Shown here piece after piece: positions 8,133 through 15,858 of a stretch of 50,364 nt of DNA (its first letter is position 1; each line of letters begins with the position of its first letter). The notes beneath the pieces are model-generated. The model searched no databases. It saw only the letters and a program-made list of their open reading frames with translations, and had not been told where the DNA came from. The DNA comes from Akkermansiaceae bacterium (lineage in GTDB: Bacteria > Verrucomicrobiota > Verrucomicrobiia > Verrucomicrobiales > Akkermansiaceae): NCBI GenBank assembly GCA_903827375.1, contig CAIKHZ010000259.1:1-50364 (forward strand). Reading direction: 5' to 3'. The position numbers and the translations under genes are program-made.

Positions 8133-10913
8133 TCACTCTGTCGGCACAGCCTGTTTGAGGGTCACCGGGCCGAACAGGCCGGAGGGCTGGAGGTCATCAT
8201 AACTGTTGTTGATGAGGTTGGCGACGCGCACGTGGATTTCGTTGTTGCCGGAGCGCATGGCGGCACCGACATCAAAGATATATGGACCCCAGAGGCGTGA
8301 GCCGACTGACTTGCCATTGACCCAGACCTCCGCAGCATGGCAGACCTTCCCAAGGTCCAGCACCATCGAGGGATCCACTTTATCCACGGGGATGGATTGG
8401 GTGTAATCCAACAGGCCGGAGAATTTAGCACCGGCCCAACCCTGCCAATCCTCCAGCGGCTTTTCCACCCCGGCCGCAAATTCGGCAGGAGGGCTTACCG
8501 GAAACTCCATCTCCGGTTGGATCTTCGCATCAAAGGAAACTTTCCACGGCGTGGAAATCGTTAGTACATTCTTCACCTTCGGCGGTTTGGGCAAGTCCTG
8601 CGACGGCAGCGCGGGATCCAGCACCAACCAATATCCTTCCAGCGGCTTGAAACTCAAATCGACCTGACCGCAGGCATACGACTGCGCCGGCCGGATCGCG
8701 CCGGTCTCGCAATCCCAGATGGACGCCGCATATTCCCTGCGGAATCCAATGTGGCATCGCTGCGGTTGTTCAGAATTGTTAGCCAGCCAGAAGAACTCCT
8801 TGCCATCGATCCGCCGGTGTTGCTGGAGCAGCGGGAACTCTTCGCCTGGAGCGAACCAGAACGGGCTTTCCAAACCCTCGCGCCTTGCGTCATCAGGCTC
8901 CGATTCAGGCTTTAAGCCCAGTCCGTCAGTTAGAAAGACGAATTGCGGTGCCGCCTTGAGCGCCTCCATGAGTTCGATCATCTTGGGATCATTCATGCCG
9001 TTGTCTGCGGAAGCTCTTGGCAAGTCACCGAGCGCGAAGACATAGCCACCGGCCTTGGCGAAATCCACCATCTTGCGCGCGGTTTCAAGCGTCAGTATAT
9101 CCAGGGACGGCAATACCAACGTGCGGAATGAAAACTCACCGCGAACCAATCTGGCCTCCTCGGCTTTCTTGCTAGCGTAAGCAGGCTTGGCAGTCTTGAC
9201 CTCCATTTGCTTCATGTAGAAACGGTCGCCTATTAGAAATTCGACCCGTGCGTCGGTCAGGTCGTTGATGGCGGTGGCATAGATCTTGTCGATTTGATGG
9301 ATGCGGCTGCCGTCGTTGCGACCTTCGAGGATTTCCCAGATTTTATCATCGAGCATGGTGGCGTCGGTGTTGATCCAAGCGGACTCCAGCGGGTTAAAGA
9401 GGAGCACGTCGGGGGCGGCGCAGCCCATGGAGTTGATATAACAAGCACGGCGGGCGAAATCCGTCCACAGGTGCATATAGGGGAACATTGGGTTTTCGGC
9501 GTACCAATCCGGAGGCCATGGATTGCCGGTGAGTTTGCGGGTGGTGAACACGCCGTGGGGGATGATATGACTGATGCCCCAAGCGGTGACTGAGTTGATA
9601 GCTTGTTTGAGGAATACCGGGTTGAAGGTGCTCCAGGGTTTGTCGTGGCCCGCGCCGTTGCCAGCCATGCCAAAGGCCCCGGCTCCCATCAACTCGGTGG
9701 TGGCACGTGTGTTATGGAATTCAGCCACCGACACAACCTCCTTGAAATCATGCACCTGCAGCGCCTTGCGCCCCAGGCAATCCTGGCCCGGCATGGTCAG
9801 CGCTCGCAACAACTTCATGTGATCGCCAACGGCGCTGACTTGCAGCGGAATGTTTTCCTCCCAGGTGTGGGCGGTGGTGTACATGCCGTGTTGCTCATGC
9901 CAGTCGGTGACCGCCTGGAAATTACCGGTGTACAAATCGGACACGAGATCAAACCACTGCCAGCGGGCCTTTGCATAGAGGCCCTCGACGTCCTTGTTGA
10001 GCATCAGGGGCAGCGCCAGGCGGATGTCTTGGCCGTTGCGCTCCTTGAAACGCCTATCTAGCGAATCCGACCATGCCAGCTTGCGGCCATAGTCGCCCTC
10101 ATGGTCACGGAACACGCCGGGAATGGATTTACCTAACTTATCACCCATGCGTTTGGCGTAAGGTTCCAGGGCGATGTCGATGAATGCCTTGGCGAGGCGC
10201 TCGTCGATGGCATTGACACCGCCGCCATCCACGCCGCTTTGAGAATACTTGTTGAAGGTATAGATACGCCAGGAACCGTCAGCCGGGGCTTTCCACGCAA
10301 AGGCGTCGCCGCTGCCTATCAACTCCAAGGTTTTGCTGCGGATCGTCGCTGTGATTTCTGTGCCGGGTTGAGCCACTTGGGCAGCCACTGCGAAGTATGA
10401 GGCTGGCACTTTCACGTCGCTGCCACCGGCTGCGTCGATGATTTGCCACTTGAGGGATTCCGCCTTGAGTTCGGGATGTTGTTTGACGACGCGGCCGTGG
10501 GCTTGGAAGCTGGGCCACCAATATTCGTCACAGTATCCGAGGTAGCTTTTTTGTAGTTCCGCCACCTTGAGTGCGGCACCAAACGCCTCGAACCACTTGT
10601 CGCCTAACCATTCCTCGGCGGGCAGGTCGGGCGTGCCGACCATTGAATTTCGGGCATGTGCATATCCTGGGTTGAAGCCTTGGGAACGGAGGACCCTCGA
10701 CATTTCCGCCATCTTCGCTGGGGCTAACGGCTCATCCCAGAACCAGAACGTGAACGGCGCATAGATCATATCCGGATTGGCAAATCCCTCGCGCAGCGCC
10801 GGATAGGCAACCACCTTGCGCTGGCCCCAGTTGGCAGGCATCAAAGGGGGGGCTGCTTTGGCCACCGCGGCCATGGCCAAAGCCAGCGAGGCGAATATCA
10901 GGTTCAGTTTCAT
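8133..10913 (-). CDS. Large exported glycoside hydrolase-like protein (GH106-like)
   Basis: 926-residue protein with a clear Sec signal peptide (MKLNLIF…AVAKAA). The N-terminal region has an aromatic, acidic block (PFTFWFWDEPL) and an NPGYAHARNSM segment. It is followed by a putative TIM-barrel with FRDHEGDYG, HTWEEN and TTELMGAGAFG acidic blocks that could hold catalytic residues. The C-terminal 150 residues read as a galactose-binding-like beta-sandwich (AEVWVNGKSVGSRLWGPY…EIHVRVANLINN), as in large rhamnosidase or GH2-like enzymes. This layout resembles GH106 alpha-L-rhamnosidase relatives, but I assign the family only tentatively and cannot name a substrate. It lies 37 bp downstream of gpmI on the same strand and could be co-transcribed. 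Confidence 0.65.
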   Translation of the reverse strand: MKLNLIFASLALAMAAVAKAAPPLMPANWGQRKVVAYPALREGFANPDMIYAPFTFWFWDEPLAPAKMAEMSRVLRSQGFNPGYAHARNSMVGTPDLPAEEWLGDKWFEAFGAALKVAELQKSYLGYCDEYWWPSFQAHGRVVKQHPELKAESLKWQIIDAAGGSDVKVPASYFAVAAQVAQPGTEITATIRSKTLELIGSGDAFAWKAPADGSWRIYTFNKYSQSGVDGGGVNAIDERLAKAFIDIALEPYAKRMGDKLGKSIPGVFRDHEGDYGRKLAWSDSLDRRFKERNGQDIRLALPLMLNKDVEGLYAKARWQWFDLVSDLYTGNFQAVTDWHEQHGMYTTAHTWEENIPLQVSAVGDHMKLLRALTMPGQDCLGRKALQVHDFKEVVSVAEFHNTRATTELMGAGAFGMAGNGAGHDKPWSTFNPVFLKQAINSVTAWGISHIIPHGVFTTRKLTGNPWPPDWYAENPMFPYMHLWTDFARRACYINSMGCAAPDVLLFNPLESAWINTDATMLDDKIWEILEGRNDGSRIHQIDKIYATAINDLTDARVEFLIGDRFYMKQMEVKTAKPAYASKKAEEARLVRGEFSFRTLVLPSLDILTLETARKMVDFAKAGGYVFALGDLPRASADNGMNDPKMIELMEALKAAPQFVFLTDGLGLKPESEPDDARREGLESPFWFAPGEEFPLLQQHRRIDGKEFFWLANNSEQPQRCHIGFRREYAASIWDCETGAIRPAQSYACGQVDLSFKPLEGYWLVLDPALPSQDLPKPPKVKNVLTISTPWKVSFDAKIQPEMEFPVSPPAEFAAGVEKPLEDWQGWAGAKFSGLLDYTQSIPVDKVDPSMVLDLGKVCHAAEVWVNGKSVGSRLWGPYIFDVGAAMRSGNNEIHVRVANLINNSYDDLQPSGLFGPVTLKQAVPTE

Positions 10914-10950
10914 GTGTGGAAAAAATGCCTGAGGTCAGGTATTGCGAAGC

Positions 10951-12492
10951 TCACCTCCGTTGCAGCAGGCTTGCACCCGTCATTTCCTTGGGTTTGGCCA
11001 CACCGAGCATATCGAGCAGCGTCGGCGCGACGTCCGCCAGAATACCGTCCTTTACTTGGTAGCCATCCGCGTCATCAGCGACGTAAACGACGTGAACGAG
11101 ATTGGTGGTATGAGCGGTGTTGGGCGAGCCATCCGGATTGCGCATGTATTCACAGTTGCCGTGATCGGCTGTGACTAACAATTTCCCTCCGAGGCGGAGG
11201 GTTTCCTCGACGACGGCCTTGACGTCGGCATCGATGGTTTCCACCGCCTTGATGGCAGCTGAGACTACGCCGGTGTGGCCGACCATGTCCGGATTGGCGA
11301 AGTTGAGGATGACCAAGTCGTAGTCCTTGAGTTTAGCGACGACGGTGGAAGTGACCTCCTGCGCGCTCATTTCCGGCTTAAAATCGTAGGTTGGCACATC
11401 CTTGGGCGAGGGAATGATGACGCGGTCCTCACCCTTGTTAGGTTCTTCAATGCCGCCATTGAAGAAATAAGTGACGTGGGGATACTTCTCGGTTTCGGCG
11501 ATGCGCATCTGAGTGAGACCTGCGGCGGCCACGGTTTCGCCGAGGCCCATGCTGAGGGTTTGCGGAGCAAAAATCACCTGGCACCGATACGTCTTGTCGT
11601 ACTCGGTAAGCGTGACGTAGTGGACCTGCGGCCAAACACCCCGATCGAAGCCGGTAAAATCCGCCAGCAAAAAGGCGTCTGACAATTCACGGGCGCGGTC
11701 GGAGCGGAAGTTGAAGCAGAGGACCACGTCACCATCGCGCACCCGTTGTTGGTTCGGCTCGGCAAACACCATCGGCGGCATGAATTCGTCCGTCTTGTTG
11801 TCGAGGCGATAACAATCCGCCACCGCCTCGCTGGCTAACACGTCGCGTTTTTCGCCCTTGCCAAGCACGATCGCATCCCAGGCGAGCTTGACGCGGTCCC
11901 AGCGTTTGTCGCGGTCCATCGCGTAGTAACGGCCGATGACCGTGGCAATGCAAGCGCCGCACTTGGCGGCCTCGTCCTCGACTTTGGCCAGGTAGGCTTC
12001 GCCGCCGGTGGGGGAGGTGTCGCGGCCATCGGTGAGGGCGTGGATGAAGATATCGCGCACGCCGGCCTGTTTGGCGAGCTTGACCATGGCGATGAGTTGG
12101 TCCTGATGGCTGTGGACGCCGCCATCCGACACCAAACCAATGAGGTGCAGACGGCTGGTTTTGGCCTTCGCGAGGGCCTCGGCGAAAACCGGGTTGGTGG
12201 CTAACGAGCCATCCTCGATGGCCTTGTTGATGCGGGTGAGGTCTTGATAGACGATGCGCCCGGCACCGAGATTGAGGTGGCCGACTTCAGAGTTGCCCAT
12301 TTGGCCGGCTGGCAGGCCGACGTCCAAGCCGGAAGCGCTGAGAAATCCTTTGGGGTACTTTTCTAACATCACATCATGAAACGGAGTATGCGCTAACAAA
12401 ACGGCATTGCCGTCTTTCTTAGCTGTTTTTTTTCCGCCGGGGTTTACCCCCCAGCCGTCGCGAATGATGAGCACCACTGGTTTCTTTGCCAT
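10951..12492 (-). CDS. gpmI: 2,3-bisphosphoglycerate-independent phosphoglycerate mutase
   Basis: 513-residue cytosolic glycolytic enzyme interconverting 3- and 2-phosphoglycerate through a phosphoserine intermediate, using two metal ions (normally Mn). Alkaline-phosphatase-superfamily hallmarks are intact: metal ligand D12 in IIRDGWG, nucleophile S68 in MGNSEVGH, YYAMDRDKRWDR, and the C-terminal metal site VTADHGNCEYM. The length equals the usual 510-515 residues. The ATG at 12492 was chosen because it gives the family N-terminus (MAKKPVVLIIRDGWG); the frame is open further upstream but that part has no homology that I recognise. It is divergent from ribH across 145 bp containing a small palindrome. 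Confidence 0.97.
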   Translation of the reverse strand: MAKKPVVLIIRDGWGVNPGGKKTAKKDGNAVLLAHTPFHDVMLEKYPKGFLSASGLDVGLPAGQMGNSEVGHLNLGAGRIVYQDLTRINKAIEDGSLATNPVFAEALAKAKTSRLHLIGLVSDGGVHSHQDQLIAMVKLAKQAGVRDIFIHALTDGRDTSPTGGEAYLAKVEDEAAKCGACIATVIGRYYAMDRDKRWDRVKLAWDAIVLGKGEKRDVLASEAVADCYRLDNKTDEFMPPMVFAEPNQQRVRDGDVVLCFNFRSDRARELSDAFLLADFTGFDRGVWPQVHYVTLTEYDKTYRCQVIFAPQTLSMGLGETVAAAGLTQMRIAETEKYPHVTYFFNGGIEEPNKGEDRVIIPSPKDVPTYDFKPEMSAQEVTSTVVAKLKDYDLVILNFANPDMVGHTGVVSAAIKAVETIDADVKAVVEETLRLGGKLLVTADHGNCEYMRNPDGSPNTAHTTNLVHVVYVADDADGYQVKDGILADVAPTLLDMLGVAKPKEMTGASLLQRR

Positions 12493-12602
12493 AACGGACA
12501 GCCGTGTACCCCGCCCCGCGCCCCCCGGCAAGCGCAGAAACACCCGAAAGAAGGAAAATTGGCAGATTTTCGGGTCCTCTGAAAACTGGCGCTGCCAACG
12601 GG

Positions 12603-12630
12603 TTGACAATTGTCGCGTGTCGGTTCATAC
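12603..12630 (+). promoter_or_regulatory. Possible promoter/operator between gpmI and ribH
   Basis: A consensus -35 hexamer TTGACA (12603-12608) overlaps a perfect 10-bp palindrome GACAATTGTC (12605-12614) about 24 bp upstream of the ribH ATG. The matching -10 (near 12625-12630) is poor and would give a nearly leaderless mRNA. The palindrome could be an operator serving both divergent genes. Seen by eye only. Confidence 0.3.
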
Positions 12631-12637
12631 CGCGTGC

Positions 12638-13153
12638 ATGTCGTCTGCACTGCCGCCGAAACCCCGTGTAATCGGACCCAAGGTCCGCATTTGCATTGTC
12701 GCGTCCAAGTACAACGAGCAGTACACTGACGCGATGGTGGAAAACACCATTTCGGAAATCAACGAACTGGTGCCTCAGGCTCGCATTGATTTGATCCGGG
12801 TGCCGGGAGCCTTCGAAATTCCGGTGGCAGTAGCATCGGTGATGGAGCGGGATACGCCGGCCTGTATTATCGCGCTCGGCCTGATCATCCGGGGATCGAC
12901 GCTCCACGGGGATCTAGTCGTTCGCGCGGTGACCGACGCGCTGATGCAGATTGCGCTGGATTGGAAGCGGCCGGTGATTCACGAAGTGCTCATCGTGGAT
13001 GATGAAAAGCAAGCCTACGCCCGCTGCATCGGGGCGAATCTCAACCGGGGCAAAGAGGCCGCCCGTGCCGCTGCCACCATGATCGATATTTTCCTAGAAC
13101 TGGATCGCTCGATGCCTCGCAACTCCACACGCCCCAGCTCACGGAATGGCTAG
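12638..13153 (+). CDS. ribH: 6,7-dimethyl-8-ribityllumazine synthase
   Basis: 171-residue riboflavin-pathway enzyme condensing 5-amino-6-ribitylaminouracil with 3,4-dihydroxy-2-butanone 4-phosphate; the family assembles into pentamers or 60-mer shells. Visible motifs are [40 protein letters not shown] (catalytic-type His retained) and EKQAYAR (phosphate-binding Arg retained). The usual HF/HY after the catalytic site is HG here and the [10 protein letters not shown] segment is also divergent, so shell assembly may differ. The ATG at 12638 is chosen: the open frame extends back to 12407 but that part is antisense to gpmI. It overlaps nusB by 8 nt, the classical ribH–nusB arrangement. Confidence 0.95.
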   Translation: MSSALPPKPRVIGPKVRICIVASKYNEQYTDAMVENTISEINELVPQARIDLIRVPGAFEIPVAVASVMERDTPACIIALGLIIRGSTLHGDLVVRAVTDALMQIALDWKRPVIHEVLIVDDEKQAYARCIGANLNRGKEAARAAATMIDIFLELDRSMPRNSTRPSSRNG

Positions 13154-14036
13154 CCGACGCCAAATCCGCGAGGCGGTCGTCCAGTTTCTTTACTGTGCGG
13201 ATTTGGAGGGCGGCGCCGATCCCACTGCGCTGCGTGAGCCATTTTGGGAATTTGTGACGGAAGCGGACCGTCGCAGCCTCCATCTGGCGACCTTTCGTAC
13301 GATCCATCACCTGGCCCACGGCCGAGACGGTCGATTGCTGGAATTTCACACTCGTCTGCCAGCGGCTGCGGCACACCTCGCCGCATGCCCACAGGCCGAA
13401 GGTTTGGGCCGCGAGTTGGCGCGCACTGCCGAGCGGGAAGCCGCTTGGAGCGCGGCATTCATGGTGTTAGAGCGACTGCCACGCGATGATGACCACGCGT
13501 CGGTGGCGGACACTTTTGGCACGGCGCTTGACGGCTTATTTTTGATAGATCGGGAATTAGCGGCGAGTCGGCAGCGATTTCTCGAAGGCATCGAGGACTT
13601 TCCAACGCTGCGCGGTCCGCTGGAGGCCGTGGCCGCCAGCCTGCGCCGCTTGCAACGCATCTCAGATCGACTCCGCATGGTCGAGGACCCCGCCAAATTT
13701 CCCGAGCAAGCCGATCTGGCCAAACTCCGCGAATCCACCGCATCCCTCCGCTCGCTCCGCCAACAAGCCGATGCCCTCGTCGATGCCCTGCTCTGCCACA
13801 AACCGGCCATCGACGCCGTGCTTGCCGCCGTAGTGGAGAATTTTGCGCCAGAGCGCATCGATCCGGTGGACCGGGCAGTGCTGCGCCTAGGTACCTATGA
13901 GTTGTTGCACACGACGACACCGGCCAAGGTGGTGATCAACGAGGCCATTGAGTTGGCGCGCTGCTTTGGGACCACGGACTCGCACCGCTTTGTCAACGGC
14001 GTGCTCGACCGCATCGCCAAGCAGGCGGCGCAGTAG
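13146..14036 (+). CDS. nusB: Transcription antitermination factor NusB, enlarged
   Basis: NusB binds boxA RNA with ribosomal protein S10 in rRNA antitermination complexes. The N-terminus ([18 protein letters not shown], 3-20) and the C-terminal helices (about 220-293: [46 protein letters not shown]) are clear NusB. The protein is 296 residues against about 130-160 for typical NusB. The extra material is a roughly 150-residue, Arg/Ala/Leu-rich, predominantly helical segment inserted between the two halves. The frame is continuous with no stop, so this is a genuine insertion or a lineage-specific form. The start overlaps the ribH stop by 8 nt, implying translational coupling. Confidence 0.9.
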   Translation: MASRRQIREAVVQFLYCADLEGGADPTALREPFWEFVTEADRRSLHLATFRTIHHLAHGRDGRLLEFHTRLPAAAAHLAACPQAEGLGRELARTAEREAAWSAAFMVLERLPRDDDHASVADTFGTALDGLFLIDRELAASRQRFLEGIEDFPTLRGPLEAVAASLRRLQRISDRLRMVEDPAKFPEQADLAKLRESTASLRSLRQQADALVDALLCHKPAIDAVLAAVVENFAPERIDPVDRAVLRLGTYELLHTTTPAKVVINEAIELARCFGTTDSHRFVNGVLDRIAKQAAQ

Positions 14037-14103
14037 CAGGCTGAAAGAAGCATCGCTGCAGCAACGTTGCGGAGATGGCTCGTCCATCCCAGCCCACTCC
14101 ACG

Positions 14104-15537
14104 ATGAAAATTCACGCCCCCATCCATCGGTCACTCCAGACACCGCTCCATCTGCTTATCGCATCCCTTCTCAGCGCACTGCCCGCCACCGCAGATGTGC
14201 GCCTGCCAAAAATTTTCACTGACAACATGATGCTGCAGCGCAACCAACCGCTGCGGATTTGGGGATGGGCAGAAGCCGGGGAATCTGTGAGCGTGGCCCT
14301 GGCCGGCAAAACAGCCTCAACCAAAGCGGACGCCAAAGGCGAGTGGAAGGTCGAAATGGCCGCCCTCAAAGCAGGCGAAAACCTGGAACTAAACGTGAAA
14401 GGAAACAACCGCCTGAGCCTGAAAAATATTTTGATAGGCGATCTCTGGATTTGCTCGGGCCAATCTAACATGGAAATGTCGCTCGGCCAGTGCCTGGGTG
14501 CCGCAGACGATATCAAGGCCGCCAACCTGCCCACCATCCGCTCCATCAAAATCGACCGGGTCCAGGTGGCCAAGCCACTTGCCGACGCACCCGTGGCCAG
14601 TCCCTGGCAGGTGTGCTCACCCGCCACCGCAGGCAGCATCACGGCGGTGGGATTTTATTTTGCTCGGGAAATCCAACAAAAAACCAAAGTCCCCATTGGG
14701 ATTATCGACAGCAATTGGGGCGGCACCCGCATTGAGCCGTGGATCGCACCCGAGAATCCCGAAGCTGAGGCCCAATTGAATGGCGGGCTGAGCGGTATTT
14801 ACAACGCGATGATCCATCCGTTCCTGCAACTGCCCATCAAAGGCGCGCTGTGGTATCAGGGCGAGTCCAACGGTGATGAGGGCAACACCTACTTCGAAAA
14901 GATGAAAACGCTCATCGGTGGTTGGCGCAAGCTCTGGAAACAGGGGGATTTCCCATTCTACTTTGTCCAACTCGCCAGCTATCAGGGCGTCTCCGAGGAA
15001 CCCGCAGGAGGCAACGGGTGGGCCAAGCTGCGCGAGGCTCAGACCAAATCCCTGACCATCCCTAACACCGGTATGGCCGTCATCCTCGATACCGTCCCCC
15101 TCACAGAAAAAGAAGACATCCACCCGAAAAATAAATTTGATGTGGGCCTGCGCCTTGCCCGCTGGGCACTTGCCCGCGATTACGGCCAAAAACTTGAAGC
15201 CTCGGGGCCCTTATTCAAGGCGCTCAAGATCGAGGGTGGCAAGGCTCGTCTGGCATTTGATCACCTAGGAACCGGTCTGATGATCGGCAAGAAAGAGGGT
15301 CGCAACCCGGCCATTGAGGACAAGCAGGGCAAGCTCAAACGTTTTGCCATCGCCGGAGCCGACAAGCAGTGGTTCTGGGCCGATGCCCTCATCGTCAACA
15401 ACACGATCACCGTCTCCTCGCCCTCCGTGAAGGAACCCGTGGCCGTCCGTTACGGCTATCAAATGAATCCGGACGGGGCCAACCTCTACAACCGCGACGG
15501 CCTTCCCGCCTCACCATTCCGCACCGACGCCTGGTGA
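14104..15537 (+). CDS. Exported sialate O-acetylesterase-like SGNH esterase
   Basis: 477-residue secreted esterase of the sialate O-acetylesterase (DUF303) type. A signal peptide (hydrophobic LHLLIASLLSALPATA, ending near residue 30) precedes a small beta domain. The SGNH blocks follow: GQSNM with nucleophile Ser121, the NWGGTRIEPW block, the LWYQGESN block, and a DIHP block carrying the catalytic-type Asp/His before GLRLARWAL. Family members remove O-acetyl groups from sialic acid or plant polysaccharides; many bacterial homologues are polysaccharide acetylesterases. The ATG at 14104 gives the signal peptide, whereas the longer frame from 13948 overlaps nusB. It follows nusB by 67 bp on the same strand with no obvious terminator between, but is probably separately regulated. 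Confidence 0.9.
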   Translation: MKIHAPIHRSLQTPLHLLIASLLSALPATADVRLPKIFTDNMMLQRNQPLRIWGWAEAGESVSVALAGKTASTKADAKGEWKVEMAALKAGENLELNVKGNNRLSLKNILIGDLWICSGQSNMEMSLGQCLGAADDIKAANLPTIRSIKIDRVQVAKPLADAPVASPWQVCSPATAGSITAVGFYFAREIQQKTKVPIGIIDSNWGGTRIEPWIAPENPEAEAQLNGGLSGIYNAMIHPFLQLPIKGALWYQGESNGDEGNTYFEKMKTLIGGWRKLWKQGDFPFYFVQLASYQGVSEEPAGGNGWAKLREAQTKSLTIPNTGMAVILDTVPLTEKEDIHPKNKFDVGLRLARWALARDYGQKLEASGPLFKALKIEGGKARLAFDHLGTGLMIGKKEGRNPAIEDKQGKLKRFAIAGADKQWFWADALIVNNTITVSSPSVKEPVAVRYGYQMNPDGANLYNRDGLPASPFRTDAW

Positions 15538-15858
15538 CCTTGCACGGCATCAGCCAACTACTCTGCAGCCATTGATTCAAAAGCCCCGCAGAGGCGAAAT
15601 CTTTAGAACTCCGCACTCGTGCTAGCATCCGTCTTCTAAGGATCATTCCTTTGCGGTTCTTTGCCTGCACTTCAACATGGCCTTCATCCCGAACGCCTGA
15701 TCCTTTGCCTGCCTGCCACACAAGCACACGCAATTGCCAGAGAATTGCAGCAATTCACCGACCGACTGAAAAAATGAATAATTTCACTTTTTTTCTCGAC
15801 TAGGTATGGTTAGGTGAGATGCTCACCGCATGAACAATACCCTAAAACTTTAGAATTT
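15538..15858. other. Intergenic region, 321 bp, no gene seen
   Basis: No credible coding frame. It holds a weak hairpin (CTCTGC at 15561-15566 with GCAGAG at 15588-15593, 21-nt loop, no T tail) that might end the esterase transcript. It also has an A/T-rich stretch with a candidate promoter at 15783-15810 and a small hairpin (GGTGAG 15813-15818 with CTCACC 15822-15827) just before the next gene. Confidence 0.6.
15783..15810 (+). promoter_or_regulatory. Candidate promoter of the first DUF1549/DUF1501 cassette
   Basis: TTCACT (15783-15788) and TATGGT (15805-15810), separated by 16 bp, each match four of six sigma-70 consensus bases. They lie in the most A/T-rich stretch upstream of the gene starting at 15859. 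Weak, read by eye. Confidence 0.35.

Noticed and set aside
12493-12637. FMN riboswitch upstream of ribH
   Set aside because: Only 145 bp are available and no RFN-like conserved segments were seen.
13146-14036. Possible frameshift or fusion artefact in nusB
   Set aside because: The reading frame is continuous with even codon use and both conserved ends are in the same frame, so an insertion is the simpler reading.
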